From Terriglobia bacterium (GTDB lineage: Bacteria; Acidobacteriota; Terriglobia; Bryobacterales; Bryobacteraceae): a DNA stretch of 47,363 nucleotides. Numbering within the stretch: the stretch's first letter is position 1; each line of letters begins with the position of its first letter. Below are positions 25,824-34,374 of the stretch, piece after piece. Under the pieces are notes generated by a model. The model was not told the DNA's origin. It saw nothing but the letters and a program-made list of their open reading frames with translations, and ran no database searches. The stretch lies in NCBI GenBank assembly GCA_021324615.1, contig JAJPIT010000125.1:1-47363 (forward strand), read 5' to 3'. Position numbers and translations under genes: made by a program.

Positions 25824-26611
25824 AGCTGCGGCTGCGCTTTCGAACATCGGCCGGAGGAGCGCCGGCGGCGGCCGAACCGGGTATAATCGAAAAGCCTATG
25901 ATCCAGGCGTTCGGAGCATCCGATCCGGGATGCGTTCGGAATAACAATGAAGATTACTTCCTGATCGCCCCCGCCTTGGGCCTGTATCTGGTGGCCGATG
26001 GGATGGGCGGCGCCAACGCCGGAGAGCACGCCTCCAGGCTTGCCTCCGAAACGGTCCGCGAAGTGATCGAATCGGCCGACGGCCACCGCGACGCTTCCAC
26101 GCTGGTCCGCGCCTTTGAGGAAGCCAATCGCCGCGTGATGGCCCAGGCCTCCCAGGATCCGAACATGGAAGGAATGGGCACGACGCTGGTGGCCGCGCTC
26201 GATCTCGGCCAGGAACTGGTGATCGCCAGCGTCGGCGACAGCCGCGTCTATATTTACGAAGACGGCAGGCTGCGCACCATCACCGAGGATCAGACCTGGG
26301 TCAATGAAGTCGGCCGCCGCCTCGGCATCGACGAGGAAAGTTTAAAGTCCCACCCCATGCGGCACGTGCTGACCATGGCGATCGGCGTTTCCGAGGATTT
26401 GCGCATCCACACCTATCCGCTGAAACCCGCGCCCGGCACCGAGGTGCTGATCTGCAGCGACGGTCTGCACGGCGTGGTGAGCGAGCAGCAGCTTGCCGCG
26501 ACTCTGGCCGGCTCGGGAACGCTGGAGGCCAAATGCCAGGCCCTGATCCGGACGGCGCGCGAGCAGGGCGGGCCGGACAATATCACCGTGGTCCTGTTGC
26601 GCGCCTGCTGA
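25820..26611 (+). CDS. PP2C-family serine/threonine phosphatase
   Basis: A 263-residue Mn/Mg-dependent protein phosphatase of the Stp/PstP type. Metal-binding motifs are RNNNEDYF, VADGMGGANAGEHAS, SVGDSRVYIYEDG, ICSDGLHGVV and QGGPDNITVVLL. The core starts at MIQAFGASDPGCV (25898). The upstream ATG at 25820 overlaps the TPR gene's stop (ATGA) and adds 26 basic or low-complexity residues. TATAAT (25882-25887) lies 10 nt before the internal ATG, so both starts may be used. No membrane segment. A partner Ser/Thr kinase is not in the window. Confidence 0.92.
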   Translation: MKLRLRFRTSAGGAPAAAEPGIIEKPMIQAFGASDPGCVRNNNEDYFLIAPALGLYLVADGMGGANAGEHASRLASETVREVIESADGHRDASTLVRAFEEANRRVMAQASQDPNMEGMGTTLVAALDLGQELVIASVGDSRVYIYEDGRLRTITEDQTWVNEVGRRLGIDEESLKSHPMRHVLTMAIGVSEDLRIHTYPLKPAPGTEVLICSDGLHGVVSEQQLAATLAGSGTLEAKCQALIRTAREQGGPDNITVVLLRAC

Positions 26612-26625
26612 GCAGGGCGAAGCTT

Positions 26626-27564
26626 TCATGTTTCCGGCCGGAAGCGCCGGAGCAGAGCCGCCGGGAGCCGCTGCCGCAGCTCCAGAACCGGCGCGAACAG
26701 ATCGCCCCGTTTGGCGATCCGCTCCAGCGCCGCACCGGGAGGAAAATCGAGGGAGCTGCGGTCTTGATTCGATAGAGCGCGGTGCAGTTCTTCCCAGGTG
26801 ACCGGCATGGAAACGAAGGGAGACGGGCGCCTGGCGCGAAGCGAATAGACGCAAACCGTCGTTTTGAAGTCCGAGTTCTGGCTCCAGTCGATGAATACTT
26901 TTCCGGCGCGGGAAATTTTCGCCATCTCCGCGACGACCAGACCGGGGTGTTCGCGTTCGAGGTGCTCCGCGATCGATTTGGCAAGCGGGCGAACCACGTG
27001 GTAAGTCACTTTCGTGTTCAACGGCATATAGACCTGAATCCCGCGCGAACCGGAGACCTTCGGAAACAGCTCCAGCTTCCAGGGCGCCAACAGATCCTTC
27101 AGAAGGAAAGCGACCCGGCCGCAGTCGAGAATGTCGGCGTTGTCGCCGGGGTCCAGATCGAAAACCATCGCTGTGGGCTGGTCGATGTCTGGCGCGCGAT
27201 GCAGGAAGGGATGAATCTCCAGATTCGCCAGATTTGCGCACCAGACCAGCGTCGGGAGATCGTTGATCAGGATGTAGCGGATATCGGGTCCCCCGGCCCT
27301 CCGCGGTACGGGGAAGGTGGCGACCCAGGGCGGCGTGGACCTTGGTTTATTCTTTTCGTAGAAGTATTTTGCCGCGATTCCATTCGGGTAACGCTTTAAA
27401 GTTACCGGACGATCTTTAAGATGTGGCAGGATCACCGCCGCGATCTGGACGTAAAAGTCGATCACCTGGCCCTTTGTGAAGCCCGCTTCCGGGTAGAGCA
27501 CCTTTTCCAGGTTCGAAACTTGAACCTTTCGTCCGTTCACTTCGAGAATGTGTTTGAGGGGCAC
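26626..27564 (-). CDS. LigD-type polymerase domain protein (non-homologous end joining)
   Basis: A 312-residue stand-alone version of the LigD primase-polymerase domain, which adds ribonucleotides at DNA ends during end joining. Catalytic aspartates are Asp136 and Asp138 (VFDLDPGD) and Asp226 (VFIDWSQN), in register with the mycobacterial LigD positions. KVSGSRGIQVYMPL and VSNLEKVLYPEAGFTKGQVIDFY are also diagnostic. It lacks the ligase and nuclease domains, and no ku gene is nearby. A TTG at 27606 gives 14 more residues. I prefer the GTG at 27564 because AAGGA lies 6 nt upstream and the family begins there. It converges on the PP2C gene with 14 bases between stops. Confidence 0.9.
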   Translation of the reverse strand: MPLKHILEVNGRKVQVSNLEKVLYPEAGFTKGQVIDFYVQIAAVILPHLKDRPVTLKRYPNGIAAKYFYEKNKPRSTPPWVATFPVPRRAGGPDIRYILINDLPTLVWCANLANLEIHPFLHRAPDIDQPTAMVFDLDPGDNADILDCGRVAFLLKDLLAPWKLELFPKVSGSRGIQVYMPLNTKVTYHVVRPLAKSIAEHLEREHPGLVVAEMAKISRAGKVFIDWSQNSDFKTTVCVYSLRARRPSPFVSMPVTWEELHRALSNQDRSSLDFPPGAALERIAKRGDLFAPVLELRQRLPAALLRRFRPET

Positions 27565-27687
27565 GGTTTTCCTTCCGGAAGCTTCCTTCGATTCAGGGGA
27601 AATCAACGCCGGTACCGAAGTACCACTGCAAATAAGACTCGGAACCTATTGTGTCGAAAGAAGCACATTGGCATTCTCAGTTTAAAT

Positions 27688-28056
27688 ATGAGGACCCAAA
27701 ATCCATTATGGGAAGGCCCGGCGCGGCGGGCAGCCCAGACGGTTGAGCGGAGGGCTTCGACGCGTCTGCCCATCGAGCAGGACGTGCAGTACCGAGTCCT
27801 GAACAAACGAGAGGGCGATCTTGAGGCGCGCGGCAAAACCCTGAACATATCGAGCTCGGGAGTGCTCTTTACGACCGAAGATATTCTGTTGCCGGGGCGC
27901 CGGGTGGAGCTGTCGATCAACTGGCCGGCGCAGCTTGACCAGAAATGCGCGCTGAAGCTGGTGGCGCGCGGCCGGGTGGTGCGCTTTGAGAACGGCACGG
28001 CGGCGATCGAGATTCTGCAGCACGAATTTCGCACGCGGCGCAACAGGCCCAGTTAG
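27688..28056 (+). CDS. PilZ-domain protein
   Basis: A 122-residue protein with a single PilZ domain, the c-di-GMP receptor fold. It has RxxxR (RASTR) followed about 35 residues later by the N-x-S-x-x-G motif (NISSSG), and beta strands GVLFTTEDILLPGRRVELSINW and LVARGRVVRFENGTAAIEI. Both binding motifs are intact, so it probably binds c-di-GMP and controls a partner by contact. The start at ATG 27688 follows TTTAAAT. A longer in-frame ORF from 27421 runs across the LigD gene and is not needed. The stop overlaps the stop of the opposite gene (TTAG). Confidence 0.85.
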   Translation: MRTQNPLWEGPARRAAQTVERRASTRLPIEQDVQYRVLNKREGDLEARGKTLNISSSGVLFTTEDILLPGRRVELSINWPAQLDQKCALKLVARGRVVRFENGTAAIEILQHEFRTRRNRPS

Positions 28057-28652
28057 CGGCCGCGGCGCAGCACGCGGGTCCGGATGTCGGGCCAGAACTC
28101 GATAGCGGCGTTTTTGCTCAAGCGGCCCAAAAATCCGAGCCCGATCCGTTCGATGGCGTGTCCGGTGTCGGCTTCGCTATCGGCCCGCCAGGCGTTTGAA
28201 AGAAAGCTGCTTCCGCTCATCGCCGCGTAGCGCGCATAGGCCGGCCTCAGTTCGCCGCGCCGGTCTTCGGCGAAAAACGTAAACTTGATTACGTGCCGCA
28301 GGCGATGTCCGAAGGGCGCATCCACATCGCGGAAATAGCGGGGATCCTCTCCCCACAGCGCGCCGAGGCTGGCTTCCATTGCGCTCTCGGTGGCGATTCC
28401 GGTCATGCGCATTCCGTACCGCTTGGCGAAGCCGAGCGCGTGCGTGCCATACTCCGGCGGACGATCGAACAGAGTTCCCCACCCGGCGCTGACCAATCCG
28501 CCGGCCAGGCTCGGCAGGCCCAGCGTATCGCGGACGGTCCAGGTGACGCGCTCGCCGCCGCTGATCGGCTGGTACACTCCGGAGGGGAAGTCCGCGTTCT
28601 GGGCGGCGGCGAAGCTGGCGGCGCACCCTGCGACGAAGAGCAAGCGGCGCAT
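28053..28652 (-). CDS. Secreted protein of unknown function
   Basis: A 199-residue exported protein: signal peptide MRRLLFVAGCAASFAAAQ, then a mature region rich in Gly, Arg and aromatic residues (WTVRDTLGLPSLAGGLVSAGWGTLF; ESAMEASLGALWGEDPRYFRDVD; AIERIGLGFLGRLSKNAAIEFWPDIR). I recognise similar proteins as recurrent acidobacterial secreted proteins, but I know of no function. It may be a small outer-membrane or periplasmic protein. It is divergent from the outer-membrane protein gene and shares a candidate operator region (28701-28722). Its stop codon overlaps the PilZ stop. Confidence 0.7.
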   Translation of the reverse strand: MRRLLFVAGCAASFAAAQNADFPSGVYQPISGGERVTWTVRDTLGLPSLAGGLVSAGWGTLFDRPPEYGTHALGFAKRYGMRMTGIATESAMEASLGALWGEDPRYFRDVDAPFGHRLRHVIKFTFFAEDRRGELRPAYARYAAMSGSSFLSNAWRADSEADTGHAIERIGLGFLGRLSKNAAIEFWPDIRTRVLRRGR

Positions 28653-28700
28653 CGTTCTACCTCGATTCTTCTGTGCAAGCCTGTTTCCATTCCAGTCGCC

Positions 28701-28722
28701 GTGAAATTCGCGAAAATTTCAC
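28701..28722. promoter_or_regulatory. 22-bp palindromic operator candidate
   Basis: GTGAAATT (28701-28708) and AATTTCAC (28715-28722) are perfect 8-bp arms around CGCGAA. It is central in the 93-base gap between the divergent secreted-protein and outer-membrane-protein genes. It has the form of a dimeric regulator's site. Confidence 0.5.
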
Positions 28723-28745
28723 CGCTGGTTCCATTCGTTTTTGCC

Positions 28746-31346
28746 GTGATCCGGAGCAGGAAGGCTGTGCTGATGCTGGCGGCCGCGGCGGCGCTGCGGG
28801 CGCAGATCACGGCAGGCATTGTCGAAGGGAGCGTTCGCGACCGGGACGGCCGCGCGCTGGCCGGCGTGGCGGTTTCGGCAGACGGTGGGGCGGGATTCCA
28901 CATCTCCGCGCGCAGCGACGCCAAGGGCGAATTCAAGCTGATCCTGCCTTACGGACGCTACCGGATCAACGGCGCCGAAATTTTTGTGCGGCCGCTGCGG
29001 ATCACGCATGTAACTTTGACCGGCGTTCGGCGGGCGGCCATCTCCTATCCCTTTCCGTTCAGCCTGCCGGGGATTTTGCTGAATCGCCAGGCGGCTGTGG
29101 TCACCGCTCCGCTGGATCTCACCGGGCTCCACGACAACCGGCTTGCGCTCCTCTCCGGCCGGGCGATGTCCTGGACCGCGACCGAGTTCACGCTGAACGG
29201 CATGAACACGACGGACGCGTATCAGCCGGGCCGCCCGCTGCTGCTGGCTGATCCGGACGCGACGGCCGCAGTTGAGATGCGCGCCGGAGTTTCGCGAATC
29301 ACCTCCGATGCGTTTGCCTCCGAGGCCGGGGTGTTTCTCGAAGAGGCCGGCCGGTCCTGGCACGGACGCTTTTCGACAGCGGACAGCGGATCGGCGTTTG
29401 CGTGGTCCAATCTGCCGCCGCCGGCGAGCCGCGGAATGGTCCAGCAGGCGGAGTACTTCCGCTGGTTCACGCACGATGCGGTTCAAGCCGGCGGGCCGGT
29501 TTCGCGGCGGGCGGACCTTTTCGCCGCGGCCGCCGGGCAATGGTCGTCGCAGACCGAACCTCTGGCGGCGGGCCGGGATCAGAACACGCGCGCGCTTTAC
29601 GGCAATCTGCGCGGGCGCTTCCGGCTCGGTGAAAAGGATCGCTTGGACGCAGTCTATAGCGGCTCGCGCCTTGATCTTTCGAACTTCGGAACGCCGGCGG
29701 GAATGGAAGCGCTGGCCGGCTGGGCCGATTCGCCGTCGTTCGTTCTGCCCGGCGGATTCGACGGGCAGGGAGAATCGGACCGTTTCCACGCGTTTCAACT
29801 CGGATGGACTCACGCCGGCGCCGCTTTGACCGAGGTGCGGTACCAATATGCCAACGCCGCGCTCGACACCACGCCGGCGGCGGCGGACGCGCAAAGCGCC
29901 GTCGAGCTGCTGGACGGGGCGGTGACGGGCGCGCCTCCGCTGAGCAACCGGGCGTCGCGCGCGCGCCAGGCGGTGGAAGCGGCATGGCAGCCGGGCTCGC
30001 TGTTCGGTTCAGCCCGAAACGATTTCGTGGCGGGCGGGGGATGGATGAGCGCCGGCGCGGAGAATCGGTTCACCGCGCCATCGAACATGAACTGGATCAC
30101 GGCGGGCGGCGAGCCGGCCTTCGTGGTGAAGCTGAATACGCCGTCGGAAACGGCGGAAACCGTCCGGTCGTTCACCGCCTACGCGGCCGACCGCGCCCGC
30201 ATCACCGAAAACTTTGCGGTTGCCGCCGGCGTGCTCGCCGACTTCTCCCGCGGCTCGCCGATTGCCTGGAACAGCGTCTCCCCGCGCGCGGCCTTTTCCT
30301 GGCGTCCGGCGCGCCGCGTGGTGTTGCGCGGCTCCTACCTCCGGGCCGATTCGCCCCTGGCCGCGCGTTACCTCGATTTCGGCAATCCCGGCAGCCTCAG
30401 CGGGATGGTATACCAGTGGCTTGGCGGAAGCCCTGCGGCCGAGACCGGGCCTCTGCTGGCGCGCTTCGGCGGCGCCTACTCCTCGATTTCGCCGTCGCTC
30501 AAGCGCCCCTACGCCGATCAGTTCGATCTGGCGGCTCAGTTCGCCGCCGCGCCCGGCGTGTGTTTTGTCGCGCAGCTCTACCGGCGCGACGATAAGCGCC
30601 GCATCGCCCTGACGGATCCCGGCGTTCCCTTTTCCGCCTACACCGCGGTCCCTTATTTCGATCCGGTGGGAGAACAGACGATCACGGTTTACGCGCAAAA
30701 TCCGGCGACCTTCGGCCAGGATCGATATCTGCTCACCAATCCGCCGGATCTGCGCTTTGAAACCTCGGGGATGACCGCCGCGCTGCGGATTGGTTGGAGG
30801 AAGCTGTTCCTTGAGGCTTCGTTCACGGCCGAAAACGCCTGGGGACCCACCAATCCCGGGGACAGCGCGATGGAGAACGATCCGGGCGTCATCGGCGCGC
30901 TTGGGCTCAATCCCAACACGCTGATCAACGCGGGCGCGCGAAACTATTTCGATCGTGGATTCACGGGCAAGCTGCGCGGCGCCTATCGGCTGCCCTGGGG
31001 GGTTGAGTTGACGGCCGCGGCGGTCTATCTGGACGGCTTGCCGTTTGCGCGGCAACTGCTGGTGACGGGCCTGCCGCAAGGTCCGGTCGTGGTTGCCGCC
31101 ACCATCCGCGGCAATCCGGGGAACGGCAACCGCGCCGAGTATGTTTTGAACTGCAATGTGCGCGCCGCCCGCCGGTTCCGCTCGCGCCTGGGAGTTTTTA
31201 CCGGCGCCATAGACGCGATGAATGTGGCCGACGCCGGAGACAAGATACAGGAATCGGATCTGAGCTCGCCCCGGTTCTCCGCGCGGCTGCCGGTGGCCCT
31301 CCAGGAACCGCGTTCGCTTCGGCTGCTGTTCCGCTATGAGTTCTGA
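28746..31346 (+). CDS. TonB-dependent receptor-like outer-membrane protein with carboxypeptidase-regulatory-like domain
   Basis: An 866-residue Oar-like protein. After a signal peptide (about 1-20, ending LRAQ) comes a carboxypeptidase-regulatory-like Ig domain (about 25-95: VEGSVRDRDGRALAGVAVSA, DAKGEFKLILPYGRY). A plug-like part follows (NGMNTTDAYQPGRP, SRITSDAFASEAGVF). The rest is a long beta barrel with alternating aromatic strands, ending RLLFRYEF with a terminal Phe as expected for BAM substrates. No TonB box is seen. The start is uncertain: GTG 28746 gives a normal signal; a GTG at 28701 would lie inside the palindrome. The cargo is unknown. Confidence 0.82.
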   Translation: MIRSRKAVLMLAAAAALRAQITAGIVEGSVRDRDGRALAGVAVSADGGAGFHISARSDAKGEFKLILPYGRYRINGAEIFVRPLRITHVTLTGVRRAAISYPFPFSLPGILLNRQAAVVTAPLDLTGLHDNRLALLSGRAMSWTATEFTLNGMNTTDAYQPGRPLLLADPDATAAVEMRAGVSRITSDAFASEAGVFLEEAGRSWHGRFSTADSGSAFAWSNLPPPASRGMVQQAEYFRWFTHDAVQAGGPVSRRADLFAAAAGQWSSQTEPLAAGRDQNTRALYGNLRGRFRLGEKDRLDAVYSGSRLDLSNFGTPAGMEALAGWADSPSFVLPGGFDGQGESDRFHAFQLGWTHAGAALTEVRYQYANAALDTTPAAADAQSAVELLDGAVTGAPPLSNRASRARQAVEAAWQPGSLFGSARNDFVAGGGWMSAGAENRFTAPSNMNWITAGGEPAFVVKLNTPSETAETVRSFTAYAADRARITENFAVAAGVLADFSRGSPIAWNSVSPRAAFSWRPARRVVLRGSYLRADSPLAARYLDFGNPGSLSGMVYQWLGGSPAAETGPLLARFGGAYSSISPSLKRPYADQFDLAAQFAAAPGVCFVAQLYRRDDKRRIALTDPGVPFSAYTAVPYFDPVGEQTITVYAQNPATFGQDRYLLTNPPDLRFETSGMTAALRIGWRKLFLEASFTAENAWGPTNPGDSAMENDPGVIGALGLNPNTLINAGARNYFDRGFTGKLRGAYRLPWGVELTAAAVYLDGLPFARQLLVTGLPQGPVVVAATIRGNPGNGNRAEYVLNCNVRAARRFRSRLGVFTGAIDAMNVADAGDKIQESDLSSPRFSARLPVALQEPRSLRLLFRYEF

Positions 31347-31347
31347 T

Positions 31348-31815
31348 TCAGCGGTCCGGTTTTGGCGGGAGCCGGGCGGCCAGGCGGTCGAGAAACTTTT
31401 CCTGGCCGCGGAAGATTTTTTTGCGCGCGCCGGGCAGAGAAAACCAGGCGCCGCGGTCGATCTCCGGGATTTCGATCTGCCGGCCGGAGTTTCGCGGCCA
31501 TTCGATGAAGCAGGTGTTGCTGACCAGTTTCGACGGGTCGCAGTCGCCCTCAAAAGCCCACGCGAGCACGCGTTTTCCGCCGGGCTGGGTGATTTCGCCC
31601 AGTTCGAGGAACTCGCCTGCGGCCTCGAATCCGGTTTCCTCGTGAAATTCGCGCCTGGCCGCTTCGAGCGGAGATTCGCTGTCTTCGAATTCGCCCTTGG
31701 GAATGGTCCAGGCATCCTTGTTGGACCACAACGGCCCGCCCGGATGCGCGAGAAAGACCTCGAGCTGTTGGCCGCGGCGGCGATACATCAGGAGTCCGGC
31801 GCTTTTTTTACTCAA
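31348..31815 (-). CDS. Nudix hydrolase
   Basis: A 155-residue hydrolase of nucleoside-diphosphate-linked compounds. The Nudix box is complete: GEFEDSE then REFHEETGF, matching GX5EX7REUXEEXGU, preceded by WTIPKGEF. Its SKKSAGLLMYRRRG start and the TPR-like WSNKDAWTIPKG resemble ADP-sugar or diadenosine hydrolases with substrate unproved. I use the TTG at 31815. A longer frame to 31956 would overlap the VTT gene. It ends one base after the outer-membrane-protein gene's stop, convergent, so the two transcripts meet. Confidence 0.85.
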   Translation of the reverse strand: MSKKSAGLLMYRRRGQQLEVFLAHPGGPLWSNKDAWTIPKGEFEDSESPLEAARREFHEETGFEAAGEFLELGEITQPGGKRVLAWAFEGDCDPSKLVSNTCFIEWPRNSGRQIEIPEIDRGAWFSLPGARKKIFRGQEKFLDRLAARLPPKPDR

Positions 31816-31850
31816 ATCGCGAGAGTAGCACGGAAAGACGCGGGCCGCGG

Positions 31851-32456
31851 TCAAGCCGGCCTCGCCGCCGCAGCGCGCTTGCCGCGCCGGACCCATCCGT
31901 AGACCGAATACGCGCTTCCCACCCCGCACAAAATGATAAAGCCGATCATGGCCCAATAAAACGGGCCGGATCTGGCGATTCGAAGAATCTCGTCTCCCAG
32001 CAGAATCGCCGCCAGGCCCACCAGGGAAAAGCGGGCCAGCCGCGCGAAAAACACGATCAGGAGCTCGCGTCTCCGGGGATACTGGAACGCGCTGGCGGCG
32101 GCGATCACCGGAGTGAACGGGAACGGCGGCGGCGCGATACAGGCGAGCGCGATCATCAGGCCGGCGCTGTGGTCCATCTTTTGCTCGAAGTATTCGTAAC
32201 GTTTCGGCTTGAGCATCTTCCGCAATCCTTCTTCGCCGCCTTTACGGCAAACCAGATCCAGAAGAAGAACGCCTGCGGTCGAGCCCGCCGCCGCCAGGAG
32301 CACGCACCAGGCGTAGTCCTGAGGTTTTCTGGCGATCAGCACCACGATCAAAATGTCGTTTCCAAACGGCAAAAACAGAAACGAGGAGTCCAGCACTCCG
32401 AGGATGAGCGGTCCGAACACTCCAAGGTGCAGGAAAAAAACGAAAAGCCGGTGCAC
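31851..32456 (-). CDS. VTT-domain (SNARE-associated/YqaA-like) membrane protein
   Basis: A 201-residue inner-membrane protein with four to five helices, of the VTT/DedA relatives. FGPLILGVLDSSFLFLPFGNDILIV is the first re-entrant-type segment. CIAPPPFPFTPVIAAASAFQYPRRRELLIVFFARLARF is the second with its conserved proline and basic cluster. Such proteins are thought to act as lipid scramblases or in envelope homeostasis; the exact role is unknown here. The start is GTG 32456; a later GTG (MFGPLILGV) is possible. It lies 35 bases upstream of the Nudix gene on the same strand, so they probably form a pair. Confidence 0.82.
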   Translation of the reverse strand: MHRLFVFFLHLGVFGPLILGVLDSSFLFLPFGNDILIVVLIARKPQDYAWCVLLAAAGSTAGVLLLDLVCRKGGEEGLRKMLKPKRYEYFEQKMDHSAGLMIALACIAPPPFPFTPVIAAASAFQYPRRRELLIVFFARLARFSLVGLAAILLGDEILRIARSGPFYWAMIGFIILCGVGSAYSVYGWVRRGKRAAAARPA

Positions 32457-32506
32457 TGGGCTTTTTGTTGCACTCCGGCTGCCAAGTTCTTCATCTCTAG
32501 TTTGAG

Positions 32507-34321
32507 ATGAGAAACGAATACGAGGCGATCGAAGATTACGGTGTGATCGGGAACATGCTGACGGTGGCGCTGGTGTCGCGCTCCGGATCCATCGACTGGT
32601 TTTGTTATCCCCACTTCGACTCGCCGAGCGTGTTTGGCGCGATCCTCGACGCCGGCAAGGGCGGGCGCTTCCGCATCGCGCCCCAGGTGCGCGATCTCCG
32701 TTGCAAACAACTGTACTGGGCCGACACCAACATTCTGGTAACGCGCTTTCTGGCCGCCGAAGGAGCGGCCGAAATTATCGACTACATGCCAGTGGCGCCG
32801 CAGGAAGGCCATGGCTACGACGGCATCATCCGGCAGCTCAAGGTGGTCCGCGGCGAAATGAAGTTCCGGGCCGAATGCCAGCCGGCGTTCAACTATGCGC
32901 GCGATTCGCACGAGATCGAGTTTCAAAAAGGCGGCGTGAACTTCCACTCCCGGAAGCTTACTTTGCGGCTGGCGTCCCGCGTCAAGTGGCGGCGGCAGGA
33001 GGGAGCGCTGGTGTCGGAGTTTACCTTGAAAGCCGGCGAAAGCCGGACCTTCGAGCTCTACGGCCCGGCGCAGGATCAGCAGCCGGGCGTGGGCGAGGCG
33101 CAAAGCGAGACGTTGTTCCGGGCGACCGTGGATTTTTGGCGGCGCTGGCTCCGCAAAAGCAAATATCACGGCCGCTGGCGCGAAACCGTCAACCGGTCGG
33201 CGCTGCTGCTCAAGCTGCTCACTTTCGAACCCACGGGCGCGATTGTCGCGGCGCCCACCTGTAGCCTGCCAGAGGTCGTCGGGGGAACGCGGAACTGGGA
33301 CTACCGCTACACCTGGATCAGGGACTCGGCATTCACGATTTACTCTCTGCTCCGCATCGGATTTGTCGAGGAGGCCGCCCGGTTCATGTCCTTTCTCGAT
33401 GCGCGCTGCCATGAGATGAAAGCAGACGGAACCTTGCAGGTGATGTATGGAATCGACGGCCGCCATAGTCTTGAGGAAGAAACTCTGGATCATCTGGAAG
33501 GGTATAAGGGCTCACGTCCGGTGCGCATCGGCAACGCCGCCTGCAAACAGCTTCAGCTCGATATTTACGGCGAGCTGATGGACTCGGTTTACCTGTTCGA
33601 CAAACACGGCTCTCCGATTTCCTACGATCTGTGGACTTACCTCCGCCGGCTGACGGATTGGGTGGCGGCGAACTGGGAGCGGAAGGACGACGCCATCTGG
33701 GAAGTTCGCGGCGGAAGGCGCGAATTTGTCTTTTCGAAGATGATGTGCTGGGTCGCGCTGGATCGGGCGCTGCGCCTGGCCAGCCGGCGGGGGTTTCCCG
33801 CCAACTGGCGCAAGTGGAGGGAGACCCGCGACCGGATCTACGAAACCATCATGAGCCGCGGCTGGAGCCGGAAGCGAAACGCCTTCGTGCAGTCCTTCGG
33901 AAGCGACTCGCTGGACGCCTCCACGTTGCTGATGCCGCTGGTGCGGTTCATCGCGCCGTCGGATCCGATGATGCTGGCGACTCTGGAGGCGATCCTGAAA
34001 CCGCCGTCCGAGGGCGGGCTCGTCTCCGATGGTTTGGTCTTCCGCTACGATCCCAAAGAATCTCCCGATGGACTGAAGGGCCGCGAAGGCACCTTCGATC
34101 TGTGCACGTTCTGGCTGGTGGAGGCGCTGGCAGGAGCGGGAAAACTCGACGATGCGCGCCTGGTGTTCGAACACATGCTGGCCTACGCCAATCACCTGGG
34201 CTTGTATGCCGAGCAGACCAGTTTGCAAGGCCAGGCGCTGGGAAATTTTCCGCAGGCGTTCACGCATCTGGCGCTGATCAGCGCCGCCTGCAACCTGGAC
34301 CGTCATCTGGACCGCCAGTAA
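32507..34321 (+). CDS. Glycoside hydrolase family 15 (glucoamylase/trehalase type)
   Basis: A 604-residue enzyme that cleaves alpha-glucosidic bonds with inversion. An N-terminal trehalase-like beta domain ([28 protein letters not shown]) is followed by an (alpha/alpha)6 barrel from about 225: [36 protein letters not shown] (Glu356, possible general acid) and [26 protein letters not shown] (Glu569, likely general base). No signal peptide, so it acts in the cytosol. It may be a trehalase or glucoamylase-like enzyme; sequence does not decide. It is divergent from the VTT gene with 50 bases between, and is followed 53 bases later by the formate dehydrogenase. Confidence 0.9.
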   Translation: MRNEYEAIEDYGVIGNMLTVALVSRSGSIDWFCYPHFDSPSVFGAILDAGKGGRFRIAPQVRDLRCKQLYWADTNILVTRFLAAEGAAEIIDYMPVAPQEGHGYDGIIRQLKVVRGEMKFRAECQPAFNYARDSHEIEFQKGGVNFHSRKLTLRLASRVKWRRQEGALVSEFTLKAGESRTFELYGPAQDQQPGVGEAQSETLFRATVDFWRRWLRKSKYHGRWRETVNRSALLLKLLTFEPTGAIVAAPTCSLPEVVGGTRNWDYRYTWIRDSAFTIYSLLRIGFVEEAARFMSFLDARCHEMKADGTLQVMYGIDGRHSLEEETLDHLEGYKGSRPVRIGNAACKQLQLDIYGELMDSVYLFDKHGSPISYDLWTYLRRLTDWVAANWERKDDAIWEVRGGRREFVFSKMMCWVALDRALRLASRRGFPANWRKWRETRDRIYETIMSRGWSRKRNAFVQSFGSDSLDASTLLMPLVRFIAPSDPMMLATLEAILKPPSEGGLVSDGLVFRYDPKESPDGLKGREGTFDLCTFWLVEALAGAGKLDDARLVFEHMLAYANHLGLYAEQTSLQGQALGNFPQAFTHLALISAACNLDRHLDRQ

Positions 34322-34361
34322 CCGATCCTGGGATTTTGCGGAAACCACCCGTCCGCGGAAG

Positions 34362-34367
34362 TATCAT
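34362..34367 (+). promoter_or_regulatory. -10-like box before fdh operon
   Basis: TATCAT lies 7 nt before the proposed GTG start of the formate dehydrogenase catalytic subunit. There is no Shine-Dalgarno or -35 match. Confidence 0.35.
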
Positions 34368-34374
34368 ATTCTTC

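Noticed and set aside
26632-26643. TTCCGGCCGGAA palindrome near the end of the LigD-type gene
   Set aside because: It lies within coding sequence near the convergent stops, has no loop or T-run, and is plausible by chance at this GC content.
27611-27624. GGTAC-CGAA-GTACC small dyad upstream of PilZ
   Set aside because: Arms of only five bases; no link to a promoter could be seen.
27421-27687. Upstream extension of the PilZ frame
   Set aside because: It is antisense to the LigD start region, and PilZ proteins of this size begin near the ATG at 27688.
31816-31956. Longer Nudix start overlapping the VTT gene
   Set aside because: The added residues read through the end of the VTT gene and do not look like a Nudix N-terminus.
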